From Microbacterium sp. (GTDB taxonomy: Bacteria > Actinomycetota > Actinomycetes > Actinomycetales > Microbacteriaceae), in NCBI RefSeq assembly GCF_026393345.1, contig NZ_JAPLAI010000069.1, forward strand, positions 4,589 to 53,539: a DNA stretch of 48,951 nt, written 5' to 3'. Of this stretch, positions 25,017-34,058 are shown one piece after another. How positions within the stretch are numbered: position 1 is the stretch's first letter; each line of letters begins with the position of its first letter. The translations under genes and the position numbers were made by a program. The notes under the pieces are model-generated. The model made no database searches and was not told where the DNA came from. It saw only the letters and a program-made list of their open reading frames with translations.

Positions 25017-25616
25017 ATGATCGAGCTTCCGACCGATCTGCCCGCCGATCTCGCTCCCCTCTCCTGGCTCCTCGGAGTCTGGGAAGGCACCGGCGTCATC
25101 GACTACGAGGTCGACGGTCACCACTTCAACGGAGAGTTCTCGCACCGCGTCAGCTTCAGTGACGACGGCAGCGGTGCACTGAACTACTCCGCTACGGCAC
25201 GACTCCTCGAGGGCGATGTGCCCTTGAGCCTCGTCTCCGAGGTCGGGTTCTGGCGGCTGTCCCGGCCCGCGCAGGACTCCGACCCGGGCCCCGGGCTCCT
25301 GCCCGCCCGCGCGGGCGGCGCCGTACGCACCGCCGACGACGTCGAAGGCCTGCGCACCCCCGAGGGCGGCTTCGAGATCCAGGCGTCGATCGTCCACGCG
25401 GACGGCCTGAGCGAGCTGTACCTCGGCCAGATCCGCGGACCCCGCATCGACATCGCCACCGACGCCGTGGTCCGCCCGCCCGGCGCGAAACCCTATGCCG
25501 CCGCGACGCGCCTCTATGGCCTCGTCGACGGCCACCTGCTCTGGGCGTGGGACATCGCCGCGCTCGATCACGAGCTCGGCTCCCACGCCTCCGCGCGCCT
25601 CGCGAAAGTGGAATGA
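25017..25616 (+). CDS. Nitrobindin-like heme-binding protein (FABP-like beta barrel)
   Basis: A 199-residue protein of the nitrobindin / DUF1794 family, a ten-stranded beta barrel that binds ferric heme and isomerises peroxynitrite or binds NO. The N-terminal LSWLLGVWEGTG is the GxWxGxG signature. The C-terminal LGSHASARLAKVE contains the heme-ligating histidine expected in this family. The ATG at 25017 is the family-typical start. Its stop overlaps the YgfZ-like gene by 4 bp, a coupling that fits roles in redox or Fe-S metabolism. Confidence 0.88.
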   Translation: MIELPTDLPADLAPLSWLLGVWEGTGVIDYEVDGHHFNGEFSHRVSFSDDGSGALNYSATARLLEGDVPLSLVSEVGFWRLSRPAQDSDPGPGLLPARAGGAVRTADDVEGLRTPEGGFEIQASIVHADGLSELYLGQIRGPRIDIATDAVVRPPGAKPYAAATRLYGLVDGHLLWAWDIAALDHELGSHASARLAKVE

Positions 25617-26713
25617 TGACCGACCTGCTCGACGGGCTCCCCGCCGCTGTAACCGACACGGACGGCGTCCTGCTGCACGTCGGTAATCCCTTCGCCGAGC
25701 AGCGTGCCCTCGCCGCCGGCACCGCCGTCGCCCTGCTGCTCGACCGCGCCGTGATCGGGATTTCCGGCGTCGACCGGCTCTCCTGGCTCGACTCCGTATC
25801 GTCGCAGGCGCTCACCCACCTCGAACCCGGGGTCTCGACCGAGCTGCTCATCCTCGACCCGAACGGCCGCGTTGAACACGCCGCCGCGGTCATCGATGAC
25901 GGCGAGACGACCTGGCTCATCGCCGACCGCGGTGACGCGGAGGCCCTCCTCACCTGGCTGCAGCGGATGCGGTTCCGGCTGCGTGTCGACCCGCAGGCGG
26001 CGACCGATCTTGTGGTCGTCGGCGTGGCCGATTCCGCCGTCGACACCGTGCCCGCCGCGTCCCCGGCGGGACTGCCGCTGGTGTGGCACGACCCGTGGCC
26101 GAACGTCGGCACCGGCGGTACCGCGTACGCCGTGCCCGAGCAGCATCCGGGGCTCGAACGCCGCTGGAACGAGGTGCTCGTCACCCAGGCCGACGCCCGT
26201 GCGCTCGTCGAGGCGGCGGTGCGTGGCGACCGCGCGGTGGCCGGATCCCTCGCCGCCGATGCCCTCCGGGTCGCGGCCTGGCGGCCGCGGTGGTCGGCCG
26301 AGGCGGACGAGCGGCTCATCCCGCACGAGGTCGACTGGCTGCGCACCGCGGTACACCTGAACAAGGGCTGTTACCGCGGGCAGGAGACGGTTGCGAAGGT
26401 GCACAACCTCGGCCACCCGCCCCGTCGCATCGTCGCGCTGCAGCTCGACGGAAGCGACGCGGTGCTGCCGGAGCGGGGGGATGCGGTGACCGCCGACGGC
26501 GTGACCGTCGGGGCCGTGACCTCCGTTGCGCGGCACTACGAGGACGGACCGATCGCCCTCGCGCTCATCAAGCGCTCCGCCTCGGCGGATGCGGCATACC
26601 TCGTCGAGACGGCGGACGGGCCGATCGCGGCCGCTGCGCAGACCGTGGTGCCCTCGGATGCGGGGGCCACCGCATCCATTCCGAAGCTCACCCGGCTTTC
26701 TCGCCGTACCTGA
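25613..26713 (+). CDS. ygfZ: YgfZ/GcvT-like folate-binding protein
   Basis: A 366-residue tetrahydrofolate-binding protein of the YgfZ family, involved in repair or assembly of iron-sulfur enzymes. The diagnostic KGCYRGQE motif with its cysteine is at about residues 256-263, after IPHEVDWLRTAVHLN. The N-terminal half carries the GcvT-like fold with GISGVDRLSWLDSVSSQ. Two consecutive ATG codons (25613 and 25616) could start it; the first overlaps the nitrobindin stop. The stop codon lies at the start of a dispersed repeat (family B). Confidence 0.9.
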   Translation: MMTDLLDGLPAAVTDTDGVLLHVGNPFAEQRALAAGTAVALLLDRAVIGISGVDRLSWLDSVSSQALTHLEPGVSTELLILDPNGRVEHAAAVIDDGETTWLIADRGDAEALLTWLQRMRFRLRVDPQAATDLVVVGVADSAVDTVPAASPAGLPLVWHDPWPNVGTGGTAYAVPEQHPGLERRWNEVLVTQADARALVEAAVRGDRAVAGSLAADALRVAAWRPRWSAEADERLIPHEVDWLRTAVHLNKGCYRGQETVAKVHNLGHPPRRIVALQLDGSDAVLPERGDAVTADGVTVGAVTSVARHYEDGPIALALIKRSASADAAYLVETADGPIAAAAQTVVPSDAGATASIPKLTRLSRRT

Positions 26714-26844
26714 CGCTTCCCCTGTCGCTTGCTGCGACTCCAGGTCGCCGTTCGCGACAGGTGAGCGGGTGGGGGATGCGGTGCCTGACGCTTCCCCTGT
26801 CGCTTGCTGCGACGTGAGGCCGCGGTTCGCGACAGGCGAGCGGG
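26709..26844. repeat. Palindromic repeat family B, two tandem copies
   Basis: Two 61-bp copies (26709-26769 and 26784-26844) starting CCTGACGCTTCCCCTGTCGC and ending GCGACAGG plus a G/C-rich tail. The inner inverted repeat is CCTGTCGC / GCGACAGG. The first copy begins on the ygfZ stop codon. Related copies lie at 38723-38843. They separate ygfZ from the convergent methyltransferase gene. Confidence 0.88.
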
Positions 26845-26846
26845 GC

Positions 26847-27671
26847 TCAGGCGGGCGCGACCGCCGACCACGGCACGGTGACCTCGCCGAGACGCCAGCG
26901 GGCGGGCGTCCGGAGCGGCCAGCCCGCATCCGTCATCGCCTGCATCGCCCCGCGCCACCGCTGCACCGCACCGAACGCCGACAGCGGGGCCGCGCGCTCC
27001 CACTCCCGGTCGAGCGCCGCGAGGAAGTCGTGTACGCGTTCCCCGGGGACGTTCCGGTGGATGAGGGCCTTCGGCAGCCGCTCCGCCGCCACCGACGGGG
27101 CCTCGAGCTCCGCAAGCCGAAGCGCCACCGTGAACGTCTCGGGTGCTCCCTGCGCGTCGATCGCGACCCAGGTGGCGACGCGGCCGATCTCGCTGCAGGT
27201 GCCCTCCACGAGGAGACCGCCGGGTTCGAGCCGCTCCGCCATCCGCCGCCACGCCGCCGCGACGTCGGCCTCGTCGTACTGACGCAGCACGTTCATGGCA
27301 CGGATGACGCGGGGACGCCGTGCCGAGGGCACTTCGAAGCCGCCGGTTGCGAATGAGACACGGGCATCGGTGCGAAACGGCGCGGTGCCCGCACGCACGC
27401 CCTCGAGCTGCGTCCGCGCGGTTGCGACACGTGCAGGGTCGATCTCGAGCCCCAGCACCTCGACGTCCGGGCGCGCGCGGTGCAGGCGCGCCTCGAGTTC
27501 GAACGCGGTCACCCCGCTGGCCCCGAATCCGAGGTCCACGACGAGGGGGTCGGAACCCGCGGTCCGCAGCGCCGGGTGCCGTGCGATCCAGCGGTCCACG
27601 CGCCGCAGCCGGTTGGTGCCGGTCGTGCCGCGGGTGGCGCGGCCGACGGGGGCAAGGGATGCGGGCACCAC
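26847..27671 (-). CDS. Class I SAM-dependent methyltransferase
   Basis: About 274 residues with a Rossmann-type methyltransferase fold. Motif I is VVDLGFGASGVTAFELEARL, a later acidic residue in LGLEIDPARV fits the SAM-binding loop, and RAMNVLRQYDEADV is the post-motif region. The substrate is unknown. The open frame runs to 27791, but the part upstream lies in the gpmA promoter and start, so one of two consecutive GTG codons (27671 or 27668) was taken as start without a clear ribosome binding site. It is divergent from gpmA by 49 bp. Confidence 0.78.
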   Translation of the reverse strand: MVPASLAPVGRATRGTTGTNRLRRVDRWIARHPALRTAGSDPLVVDLGFGASGVTAFELEARLHRARPDVEVLGLEIDPARVATARTQLEGVRAGTAPFRTDARVSFATGGFEVPSARRPRVIRAMNVLRQYDEADVAAAWRRMAERLEPGGLLVEGTCSEIGRVATWVAIDAQGAPETFTVALRLAELEAPSVAAERLPKALIHRNVPGERVHDFLAALDREWERAAPLSAFGAVQRWRGAMQAMTDAGWPLRTPARWRLGEVTVPWSAVAPA

Positions 27672-27708
27672 GCAATGATGCCAAACACGACCTGAACGAC
27701 TGCCTCGA

Positions 27709-27714
27709 TAGAAT
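27709..27714 (+). promoter_or_regulatory. -10 box of gpmA (leaderless start)
   Basis: TAGAAT ends 6 nt before the gpmA ATG at 27721, placing the transcription start at or next to the start codon. No good -35 hexamer was recognised. Confidence 0.6.
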
Positions 27715-27720
27715 CGGGAC

Positions 27721-28470
27721 ATGACTTCGCCACGCACCCTCATCCTGCTGCGCCACGGCCAGAGCCAGTGGAACGAATTGAACCTCTTCACCGGATGGGT
27801 CGACGTACGCCTGACCGATCAGGGCAAAGCTGAGGCTGCCCGCGGCGGCGAGCTGCTCGCCGAGTCGGGCCTGCTGCCGGATGTCGTGCACACGTCGCTG
27901 CTGAGCCGCGCCATCCAGACCTCGAACATCGCGCTCGATGCCGCCGACCGCCTGTGGATCCCGGTGAAGCGCTCGTGGCGCCTCAACGAGCGTCACTACG
28001 GCGCCCTGCAGGGCAAAGACAAGGCCGAGACCCTGGCCGAGTACGGCCAGGAGCAGTTCATGCTGTGGCGCCGGTCCTTCGACGTGCCGCCACCCCCGCT
28101 CGCCGACGACTCCGAGTTCAGCCAGGTGAACGACCCCCGCTACGCCGGCATCGACGGCGAGGTGCCGCGCACCGAGTCGCTGAAGCTCGTCATCGACCGC
28201 CTGCTGCCGTACTGGGACGAGGAGATCGTCCCCGACCTCGAGGCCGGTAAGACGGTGCTGGTCACCGCGCACGGCAACTCGCTGCGCGGCCTCGTCAAGC
28301 ACCTCGAGGGCATCAGCGACGACGACATCGCCGAGTGGAACATCCCCACCGGCATCCCGCTGGTCTACCGCCTCGACGAGAACCTGAAGCCGCTCGGCAA
28401 GGGCGAATACCTCGACCCCGAGGCAGCCGCCGCGGGCGCTGCGGCCGTCGCCTCGCAGGGCAAGAAGTAA
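27721..28470 (+). CDS. gpmA: 2,3-bisphosphoglycerate-dependent phosphoglycerate mutase
   Basis: A 249-residue glycolytic enzyme interconverting 3- and 2-phosphoglycerate. The phospho-acceptor histidine is in [10 protein letters not shown] (His 12). [23 protein letters not shown] [15 protein letters not shown], and [16 protein letters not shown] are all conserved. The length matches the family. In Mycobacterium the gene precedes senX3-regX3, an order kept here apart from the inserted phoU. Transcription is probably leaderless and ends at the hairpin 28484-28523. Confidence 0.97.
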   Translation: MTSPRTLILLRHGQSQWNELNLFTGWVDVRLTDQGKAEAARGGELLAESGLLPDVVHTSLLSRAIQTSNIALDAADRLWIPVKRSWRLNERHYGALQGKDKAETLAEYGQEQFMLWRRSFDVPPPPLADDSEFSQVNDPRYAGIDGEVPRTESLKLVIDRLLPYWDEEIVPDLEAGKTVLVTAHGNSLRGLVKHLEGISDDDIAEWNIPTGIPLVYRLDENLKPLGKGEYLDPEAAAAGAAAVASQGKK

Positions 28471-28483
28471 CGCCACACGGACA

Positions 28484-28523
28484 GAGGATGGGGACGGATG
28501 CGGCTGCATCCGTCCCCATCCTC
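28484..28523. terminator. Terminator hairpin after gpmA
   Basis: Perfect 18-bp arms (28484-28501 and 28506-28523; core GGATGGGGACGGATGC) with a 4-nt GGCT loop, 13 nt after the gpmA stop. Confidence 0.8.
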
Positions 28524-28626
28524 GTCGTGGCGCCGGCGAGAGAACGGCCGAAGATGGACACGGCGCCGCCTCCCCGTTATGGCGGCAGGCGCGGAGCGGC
28601 ATCCCGCCGAACCCGGACGCCCTCAG

Positions 28627-28706
28627 GCGTTCACAATTCAGGCAGAACCGGGCCAAGAGGGGCCGCAGGGGGCAATCGGCACCCGTTCTGCCTGAATTGT
28701 GAACGC
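28627..28706. repeat. Long palindromic element (family C)
   Basis: Perfect 22-bp inverted repeats (28627-28648 and 28685-28706; outer part GCGTTCACAATTCAGG) around a 36-bp G-rich interior. The A/T-rich arm is unlike the surroundings. One copy in the window. Confidence 0.85.
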
Positions 28707-28859
28707 GTCGCGCCACCGAACCCCACCCGGCCGCCAGCCGAACCCCAACGCCGCCGGCCGGACCCCGCTCAGCCGCCAGCCGAACCCCGCTCGCACGCCG
28801 ACCGTACCCCGGCCCTGCGCCGGGCTGAACGGCGACAAACGCCCAGCCGAACCCGCAGA

Positions 28860-28907
28860 GACAGAGGATGGGGACGGATGCAGCCGCATCCGTCCCCATC
28901 CTCTGTC
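28860..28907. terminator. Terminator hairpin after phoU
   Basis: Perfect 22-bp arms (28860-28881 and 28886-28907) with a 4-nt AGCC loop, 4 nt from the stop of the reverse-strand phoU. Its inner 18 bp are the same as in the gpmA terminator 376 bp away. Confidence 0.8.
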
Positions 28908-28911
28908 TGTC

Positions 28912-29580
28912 TCAGGCCTCCGGTGCGGGGATGGTGACGGGCACCCAGTCGCCGGTGGCGAGGTAGACGATCTTCTTCGACACCGACACCGCGTGGTCGC
29001 CGAAGCGCTCGTGGTACCGGCTGGCGAGGGTCGCATCGACCGTGGCCGACGCCTCGCCCTGCCACGATTCGCTCAGCACTTTCTCAAACACACTGACGTG
29101 CAGCTCGTCGAGCTTGTCGTCCTCGTTACGGATCTGCTCCGCGAGCTCCAGGTCGCGGGTGCGCAGCAGCTCGGTGAGCTTGCGGGCGACGTCCACATCG
29201 ATCTCGCCCATCTTCCTGAAGGTGCCCTTGAGGCCCTTCGGGATGGCGCGGTCGGGGAAACGCATCCGGGTCAGCTGCGCGATGTGCTCGGCGATGTCGC
29301 CCATCCGCTCCAGCGACGCGCTGATGCGCAGCGCCGAGACGACGGTGCGCAGGTCGCTCGCCACCGGCTGCTGCCGGGCGAGGATGTCGATCGCGAGCTC
29401 GTCCAGCTCGATGGCCTTGTCGTCGATCACCGAGTCGTTGTCGATGACCTCCTCGGCGAGGGCGACATCGCTGGTGCCGAACGCGCGGGTCGCCTTCGAT
29501 ATCGCCTCTTCGACGAGTTCGGCGATCTCGACCAGGCGCACGCGCACCTCGTCGAGGGACTGCTGGAAAACCTCGCGCAT
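28912..29580 (-). CDS. phoU: Phosphate-specific transport system accessory protein PhoU
   Basis: A 222-residue all-helical PhoU protein with two three-helix repeats. Visible are REVFQQSLDEVRVRLVEIAELV at the start, EVIDNDSVIDDKAIELDELA, RRVVSALRISASLERMGDIAEHI (metal-cluster region E-R-M-G-D) and the second repeat RYHERFGDHAVSVSKKIVYL (E-R-F-G-D-H). PhoU links the Pst transporter to the sensor kinase. It is divergent from senX3, its presumed partner. AGGAGG lies upstream of the ATG. Confidence 0.95.
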   Translation of the reverse strand: MREVFQQSLDEVRVRLVEIAELVEEAISKATRAFGTSDVALAEEVIDNDSVIDDKAIELDELAIDILARQQPVASDLRTVVSALRISASLERMGDIAEHIAQLTRMRFPDRAIPKGLKGTFRKMGEIDVDVARKLTELLRTRDLELAEQIRNEDDKLDELHVSVFEKVLSESWQGEASATVDATLASRYHERFGDHAVSVSKKIVYLATGDWVPVTIPAPEA

Positions 29581-29732
29581 GATGGAAACGGACCTCCTGG
29601 TCGACGGCGCGGCACACGGGCCAGAGTCGATTGTCCTGGGCGAAGGTTAACGAACGGTGCCGCGCGAGTGAATAGTACGCCGCGGGCATCCGCAGGAGGA
29701 TTTCCCCTCACCCGGGCATCTACGCTGAGGGC

Positions 29733-30944
29733 ATGGACCCGACGCAGCTTGCGCTGCTCGCACTCCTGGTGGGTGTCGTCATCGGAGGCGGCGTCGCCGC
29801 CCTCATCGTCGTCTCGGTGCGCACGAGGGACCGGATGCGGGCGCAGACCTCGACGGCGTTGCCGGAGGGCGTGGCCGATGTACTGCGCGCCATGGATGAC
29901 GCGGCCATCGTCGTCGACATGTCCACGACGATCCGTGCCGCCTCCGCCGCCGCATCCGGGTTCGGGTTGCAGGTGGGGGAGATCCTCGGGGAGGAGCGGC
30001 TGCGCGAGCTCGTCCGCACGGTGCGCACCGGCGGCTCGGTCGCCGACCTGCTGACGCTGCGGCGGGTGGGTGCGCCGGCGGAGCAGCGGCAGGTGTCCGC
30101 GCGGGCGGCGGTCATCTCGCCCCGACTCACCCTCGTGATCTTGCGGGACATCACCGAACGCGAACGCGTGGAGCAGATGCGGCGCGACTTCGTGGCCAAC
30201 ACGAGCCATGAACTGAAGACGCCGGTGGGGGCTATCACCCTGCTGGCGGAGGCGATCGAGTCCGCCGCGGACGACCCGGCGCAGGTGCGGGCGTTCGCCG
30301 TTCGCATGAGCGCGGAGGCGGCGCGGCTCGCCGGGCTCACCTCGCGCGTCATGAATCTGTCACGCCTGCAGTCGGCGGACGAATCCACGCAGGTGCGGGA
30401 GGTGCCGATCGACGAGGTCATCACCTCGGTCATCGAGGCGCACGCGCTGCCCGCGAACGCCGCTGGCGTCACCCTCGTCCGAGGCGGGACGCGGGGGCTG
30501 TTCGTCCTCGGTGACCCGCAGATCCTCAGCGAGGCCCTCGGGAACCTCGTCGCCAACGCGATCGCGTACTCCCCGGCAGGGTCCCATGTCGGCATCGGCG
30601 TGAAGCAGATCCACAACGCGGTCGAGATCGCCGTCACCGATCGCGGCATCGGCATCTCGGAGGAGGAGCAGCAGCGGGTGTTCGAGCGCTTCTACCGTTC
30701 CGACCAGGCCCGGTCGCGCCGCACCGGCGGCACCGGCCTCGGGCTGTCGATCGTCAAGCACGCGGTGCAGCGGCACGGCGGCGAGGTGCGGGTATGGTCG
30801 CGCCCCGGCCGCGGTTCCACGTTCACGATCCAGTTGCCGCTGATCGACGAGCCGCAGGCCTTCCGGGCGCCCGCTAAGGCGCGCAAGAAGAAATCCAAGA
30901 AGTCGGTCCCCGCCGACGCCCGAGACAACGGAGCCACCGCATGA
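29733..30944 (+). CDS. senX3: Phosphate-responsive sensor histidine kinase SenX3
   Basis: A 403-residue membrane kinase. One N-terminal helix (about 6-27), a PAS-like region (about 45-135), then the H-box FVANTSHELKTPVGAI with the phosphorylated His, N-box LGNLVANAIAYS, and G-boxes DRGIGI and GGTGLGLSIVKHAVQRHGG. The tail is rich in lysine. The 4-bp overlap with regX3 and nearby phoU, gpmA and carD match the mycobacterial order. TACGCT (29721-29726) 6 nt before the ATG suggests leaderless transcription. Confidence 0.95.
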   Translation: MDPTQLALLALLVGVVIGGGVAALIVVSVRTRDRMRAQTSTALPEGVADVLRAMDDAAIVVDMSTTIRAASAAASGFGLQVGEILGEERLRELVRTVRTGGSVADLLTLRRVGAPAEQRQVSARAAVISPRLTLVILRDITERERVEQMRRDFVANTSHELKTPVGAITLLAEAIESAADDPAQVRAFAVRMSAEAARLAGLTSRVMNLSRLQSADESTQVREVPIDEVITSVIEAHALPANAAGVTLVRGGTRGLFVLGDPQILSEALGNLVANAIAYSPAGSHVGIGVKQIHNAVEIAVTDRGIGISEEEQQRVFERFYRSDQARSRRTGGTGLGLSIVKHAVQRHGGEVRVWSRPGRGSTFTIQLPLIDEPQAFRAPAKARKKKSKKSVPADARDNGATA

Positions 30945-31624
30945 CCCGCGTACTGATCGTGGAGGACGAACCCGACCTCGCCGACCCGCTGGCGTACCTG
31001 CTGCGACGGGAGGGTTTCGAGGTCGAGACGGCCGAAGATGGCAGTGCCGCACTCGCTGCCTTCCACGACCGCGGCGCCGACATCGTGCTGCTGGATCTCA
31101 TGCTCCCCGGCATCCCCGGCACCGAGGTGTGCCGGCAGCTGCGCGCCGAGTCGTCGGTGCCAATCATCATGCTCACCGCCAAGGACAGCGAGGTGGACAT
31201 CGTCGTCGGGCTCGAACTCGGCGCCGACGATTACGTCACCAAGCCCTACTCGGCACGAGAGCTGCTGGCACGGATGCGGGCGGTGCTGCGCCGCTACGCC
31301 CAGCTGGACGCGGACCTCGACGAGCGGGTGCTGAGTGCCGGCCGCGTCACCCTCGACATCGACCGGCACACGGTCGCGGTCGACGGGCGTGAGATCGCCA
31401 TGCCGCTGAAGGAGTTCGAACTGCTCGAGGTCCTGATGCGCAACGCCGGACGGGTCCTCACCCGCGGGCAGCTGATCGACCGGGTGTGGGGGACCGACTA
31501 CTTCGGCGACACCAAGACGCTGGATGTGCACATCAAACGCATCCGGTCCCGCATCGAGCGCACCCCCGGCGAGCCGGAGATGCTCGTCACCGTGCGCGGG
31601 CTGGGCTACCGCTTCGAGTCCTGA
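30941..31624 (+). CDS. regX3: Response regulator RegX3
   Basis: A 227-residue OmpR-type regulator. The receiver domain (1-120) has the acidic pocket VEDE (8-9), phospho-acceptor Asp 52 in VLLDLMLPG, and Lys in YVTKPYS. The winged helix (about 130-225) contains FELLEVLMRNAGRVLTRGQL and a KTLDVHIKRIRSRIE recognition helix. It is activated by SenX3 under phosphate limitation and probably binds the Pho box upstream of pstS. The ATG overlaps the senX3 stop by 4 bp. Confidence 0.96.
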   Translation: MTRVLIVEDEPDLADPLAYLLRREGFEVETAEDGSAALAAFHDRGADIVLLDLMLPGIPGTEVCRQLRAESSVPIIMLTAKDSEVDIVVGLELGADDYVTKPYSARELLARMRAVLRRYAQLDADLDERVLSAGRVTLDIDRHTVAVDGREIAMPLKEFELLEVLMRNAGRVLTRGQLIDRVWGTDYFGDTKTLDVHIKRIRSRIERTPGEPEMLVTVRGLGYRFES

Positions 31625-31644
31625 GGACCTGAGGCGAACGCGAA

Positions 31645-31677
31645 GAAGGGCGGCACCCGATCGGGGTGCCGCCCTTC
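31645..31677. terminator. Bidirectional terminator between regX3 and lipoprotein gene
   Basis: Perfect 14-bp arms GAAGGGCGGCACCC and GGGTGCCGCCCTTC (31645-31658, 31664-31677) around a 5-nt loop, between two convergent genes. Confidence 0.85.
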
Positions 31678-31696
31678 CGCATGACGTGTCCGAGGC

Positions 31697-32200
31697 TCAG
31701 GGAGCGAGCTCCGTAAGATAGTCCAGCGTGCCGTCGAGCACGGGGATCTCGACGAGGGCGCCCTCGCCGTCGCCGGACTGGAAGTAGACCGGCACCGTCG
31801 CGCCGGGCGCGGTGTCCAGGCCCTGGATGAGCACCGGGTTCGCGCCGACGAGGTTCTCGACGCCCTCGATGTCGCTGACGCCGAGGCTCTTCGTGGTGCC
31901 GGCGGAGACGCGCACCGTCTTCTTCACCGCATCCGCGCCCTCACCGATCTCGAGGTTCAGGACGTGATCCTCGTCTGTGCCGTTGACGATCGCGGCAACG
32001 AGGTTGCCCTCGCTGCCGTCCTCATTCGCGACGATGAGCGCGTTGCGGATCTGCAGCGGGCCGCTGTCCTTCGGCACGTTCATGCCGTCCGACGGCTGGT
32101 ACTGCACGGTGGTGCTCTGGGGGGCGATCAGGCCGCAGCCGGTCGTCCCGAGGACGACAGCGGCGCCCACGGCCAGAGACGCGATCAAACGCGATTTCAC
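31697..32200 (-). CDS. Lipoprotein of unknown function
   Basis: A 167-residue lipoprotein with a basic start (KSR), a hydrophobic signal and lipobox-like TTGC (Cys about 21), followed by an extracytoplasmic beta-rich domain with VSAGTTKSLG and VPVYFQSGDGEGALVEIPVLDG. It resembles small actinobacterial lipoproteins next to carD and perhaps copper-chaperone-like PCu(A)C folds, but no metal-binding Met/His pattern is visible. The GTG at 32200 has GGAGG 4 nt upstream, deciding the start over longer frames. It is divergent from carD. Confidence 0.82.
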   Translation of the reverse strand: MKSRLIASLAVGAAVVLGTTGCGLIAPQSTTVQYQPSDGMNVPKDSGPLQIRNALIVANEDGSEGNLVAAIVNGTDEDHVLNLEIGEGADAVKKTVRVSAGTTKSLGVSDIEGVENLVGANPVLIQGLDTAPGATVPVYFQSGDGEGALVEIPVLDGTLDYLTELAP

Positions 32201-32309
32201 AGTACCTCCCACGGTGCAGACGGGTTCTTCCGTCATTCTATGTGGTCGGCGCGACCAGCGACGGACGCCGGCCGGATGCGGGCGCATACCTTAGCGCAGA
32301 ACCCCTGTG

Positions 32310-32315
32310 GTATTC
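32310..32315 (+). promoter_or_regulatory. -10 element of carD
   Basis: TATTCT preceded by TGG, about 28 nt before the carD ATG; AAAGGA at 32327-32332 is the ribosome binding site. The -35 is not canonical. Confidence 0.6.
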
Positions 32316-32342
32316 TGGTAGCTGCCGAAAGGACATAACTCC

Positions 32343-32825
32343 ATGCTTTTTGAGGTTGGCGAAACGGTCGTTTACCCGCACCACGGTGCGGCGAAGATCA
32401 TCGAGGTCAAGGAACGCGTCATCAAGGGCGAGACCAAGAAGTACTTGAAGCTCAACGTCACCCAGGGCGATCTGATCATCGAGGTACCGGCGGAGAACGT
32501 CGATCTCGTGGGTGTGCGCGATGTCATCGGTAAGGACGGCCTGGAAAAGGTCTTCGAGGTGCTGCGCGCACCGTTCACCGAAGAGCCCACCAACTGGTCT
32601 CGCCGTTACAAGGCGAACCTGGAGAAGCTCGCGTCGGGTGACGTCATCAAGGTGAGCGAGGTCGTGCGCGACCTGTGGCGCCGTGACCAGGACCGCGGCC
32701 TGTCCGCGGGGGAGAAGCGGATGCTGGCGAAGGCCAAGCAGATCCTCATCTCCGAGCTGGCACTCGCCGAGAAGACCGACGAGGAGAAGGCCAGCGTCCT
32801 TCTCGAAGAGGTCCTCGCCAGCTGA
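32343..32825 (+). CDS. carD: RNA polymerase-binding transcription factor CarD
   Basis: A 160-residue global regulator that binds RNA polymerase beta and stabilises open complexes at rRNA and many other promoters. The N-terminal RNA polymerase interaction domain begins [17 protein letters not shown]. The C-terminal helical DNA-binding domain includes [17 protein letters not shown] and the conserved [15 protein letters not shown], whose Trp contacts the promoter bubble edge. The order carD-ispD-ispF-cysS-rlmB matches Mycobacterium tuberculosis. Confidence 0.98.
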   Translation: MLFEVGETVVYPHHGAAKIIEVKERVIKGETKKYLKLNVTQGDLIIEVPAENVDLVGVRDVIGKDGLEKVFEVLRAPFTEEPTNWSRRYKANLEKLASGDVIKVSEVVRDLWRRDQDRGLSAGEKRMLAKAKQILISELALAEKTDEEKASVLLEEVLAS

Positions 32826-32838
32826 GGCCGGCGCGCGC

Positions 32839-34044
32839 GTGAACGTCGCCCCCGTGCCGCGGATCGCGGTCATCGTGGTCGCGGCGGGTTCCGGCACCCG
32901 TTTGGGTGCCGGTTCCCCCAAGGCCTTCGTCGGCATCGACGAGCACACGGTGCTCCGTCATGCCCTCCGGTCGGTGTTCGCGGGACCCGCGGCGCAGGTG
33001 ATCGTCGTCGCGCCCGCGGGCTATGAGGGCGACGCACTCACCGATGTGCTCGCGGCGGCAGGCGACCGGCGGGAACTCGCGCGCGTGGTCACCGGCGGTG
33101 CGACGCGTCAGCAGTCGGTCGCCGCGGGCCTCGACGCCGTGTGGCCCGACGTCGAGTCCGTGCTCGTGCACGACGCGGCGCGGGCACTCACCCCGCCAGA
33201 GGTGTTCACCCGGGTCGTCGAGGCGTTGAGCGAGCGGGTGCCCGCCGCGATCCCGGTGCTGCCGGTCGTCGACACGATCAAGCGCGTCGGCGAGGGCGAG
33301 ATCCTCGGCGCCGTCGACCGGTCGGAGCTCGGTGCCGCACAGACCCCGCAGGGGTTCCGCCGCGATATCCTCGTGACCGCATACCGCGTGGCCGACGAGG
33401 AGTTCACCGACGATGCCGCGTTGGTCGCGGCCGCCGGGCACCGCATCGCTGCGGTAGAGGGGTCCGCGCTCGCGTTCAAGATCACGACGCCCGCCGACCT
33501 CGACCGCGCCCGCTCGCTCGTCACCCCCGACCCGGTGTCGACGGCGACTCTGCGTCCCGACACACACGACACGCTGCCGCGGGTCGGTGTCGGCACCGAC
33601 GTGCACGCCTTCGGCGGTGAGGGCACGCTGTGGCTCGCCGGACTGGAATGGCCGGGGGAGCAGGCGCTCTCAGGTCACTCGGACGGGGATGCGGTCTCGC
33701 ACGCGATTGTGGATGCGTTGCTGTCCGCCGCGGGTCTCGGCGACATCGGCACCCACTTCGGCACCGATCGCCCGGAGTACGCCGGCGCGCACGCCGAGGC
33801 GTTCCTCGCGCGCACCGTCGGTCTGCTCTCCGCGACGGGCTGGCGCATCGGCAACGTCTCGGTGCAGGTGCAAGCCCTCCGCCCCCGGTTCCGGGATCGG
33901 CGCACCGAGGCCGAGGCTGTGCTGTCCGCCGCACTCGGCGGCGCCCCGGTATCCGTCGCCGCCACGACGACCGACGGCCTGGGTTTCACCGGCCGCGGTG
34001 AGGGCGTCGCCGCGACCGCCGTCGCCCTCCTCGTCCGCGCCTGA
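32839..34044 (+). CDS. ispDF: Bifunctional IspD/IspF (MEP isoprenoid pathway)
   Basis: A 401-residue fusion. Residues about 1-225 are IspD (2-C-methyl-D-erythritol 4-phosphate cytidylyltransferase) with the CTP-binding AAGSGTRLG and PKAF. Residues about 240-400 are IspF (MECDP synthase) with GTDVHAF metal ligands and [31 protein letters not shown]. The intervening CDP-ME kinase IspE is encoded elsewhere. GTG 32839, 13 bp after carD, gives a normal IspD start ([12 protein letters not shown]). In mycobacteria the two enzymes are separate genes; here they are fused. Confidence 0.95.
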   Translation: MNVAPVPRIAVIVVAAGSGTRLGAGSPKAFVGIDEHTVLRHALRSVFAGPAAQVIVVAPAGYEGDALTDVLAAAGDRRELARVVTGGATRQQSVAAGLDAVWPDVESVLVHDAARALTPPEVFTRVVEALSERVPAAIPVLPVVDTIKRVGEGEILGAVDRSELGAAQTPQGFRRDILVTAYRVADEEFTDDAALVAAAGHRIAAVEGSALAFKITTPADLDRARSLVTPDPVSTATLRPDTHDTLPRVGVGTDVHAFGGEGTLWLAGLEWPGEQALSGHSDGDAVSHAIVDALLSAAGLGDIGTHFGTDRPEYAGAHAEAFLARTVGLLSATGWRIGNVSVQVQALRPRFRDRRTEAEAVLSAALGGAPVSVAATTTDGLGFTGRGEGVAATAVALLVRA

Positions 34045-34058
34045 CCCCACCCCCCTTC

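Larger units (their letters stand above)
28471..28911. other. 441-bp gap between convergent gpmA and phoU
   Basis: No gene is supported here. The gap holds two copies of the same terminator (28484-28523 and 28860-28907), a long palindrome between them (28627-28706), and degenerate GC-rich repeats of CGCCAGCCGAACCCC type (about 28735-28860). Confidence 0.8.

Noticed and set aside
26536..28899. Very long reverse frame across ygfZ, gpmA and the gap
   Set aside because: Antisense to clearly recognisable genes, crosses palindromes and terminators, and has no domain signature; typical of high-GC DNA.
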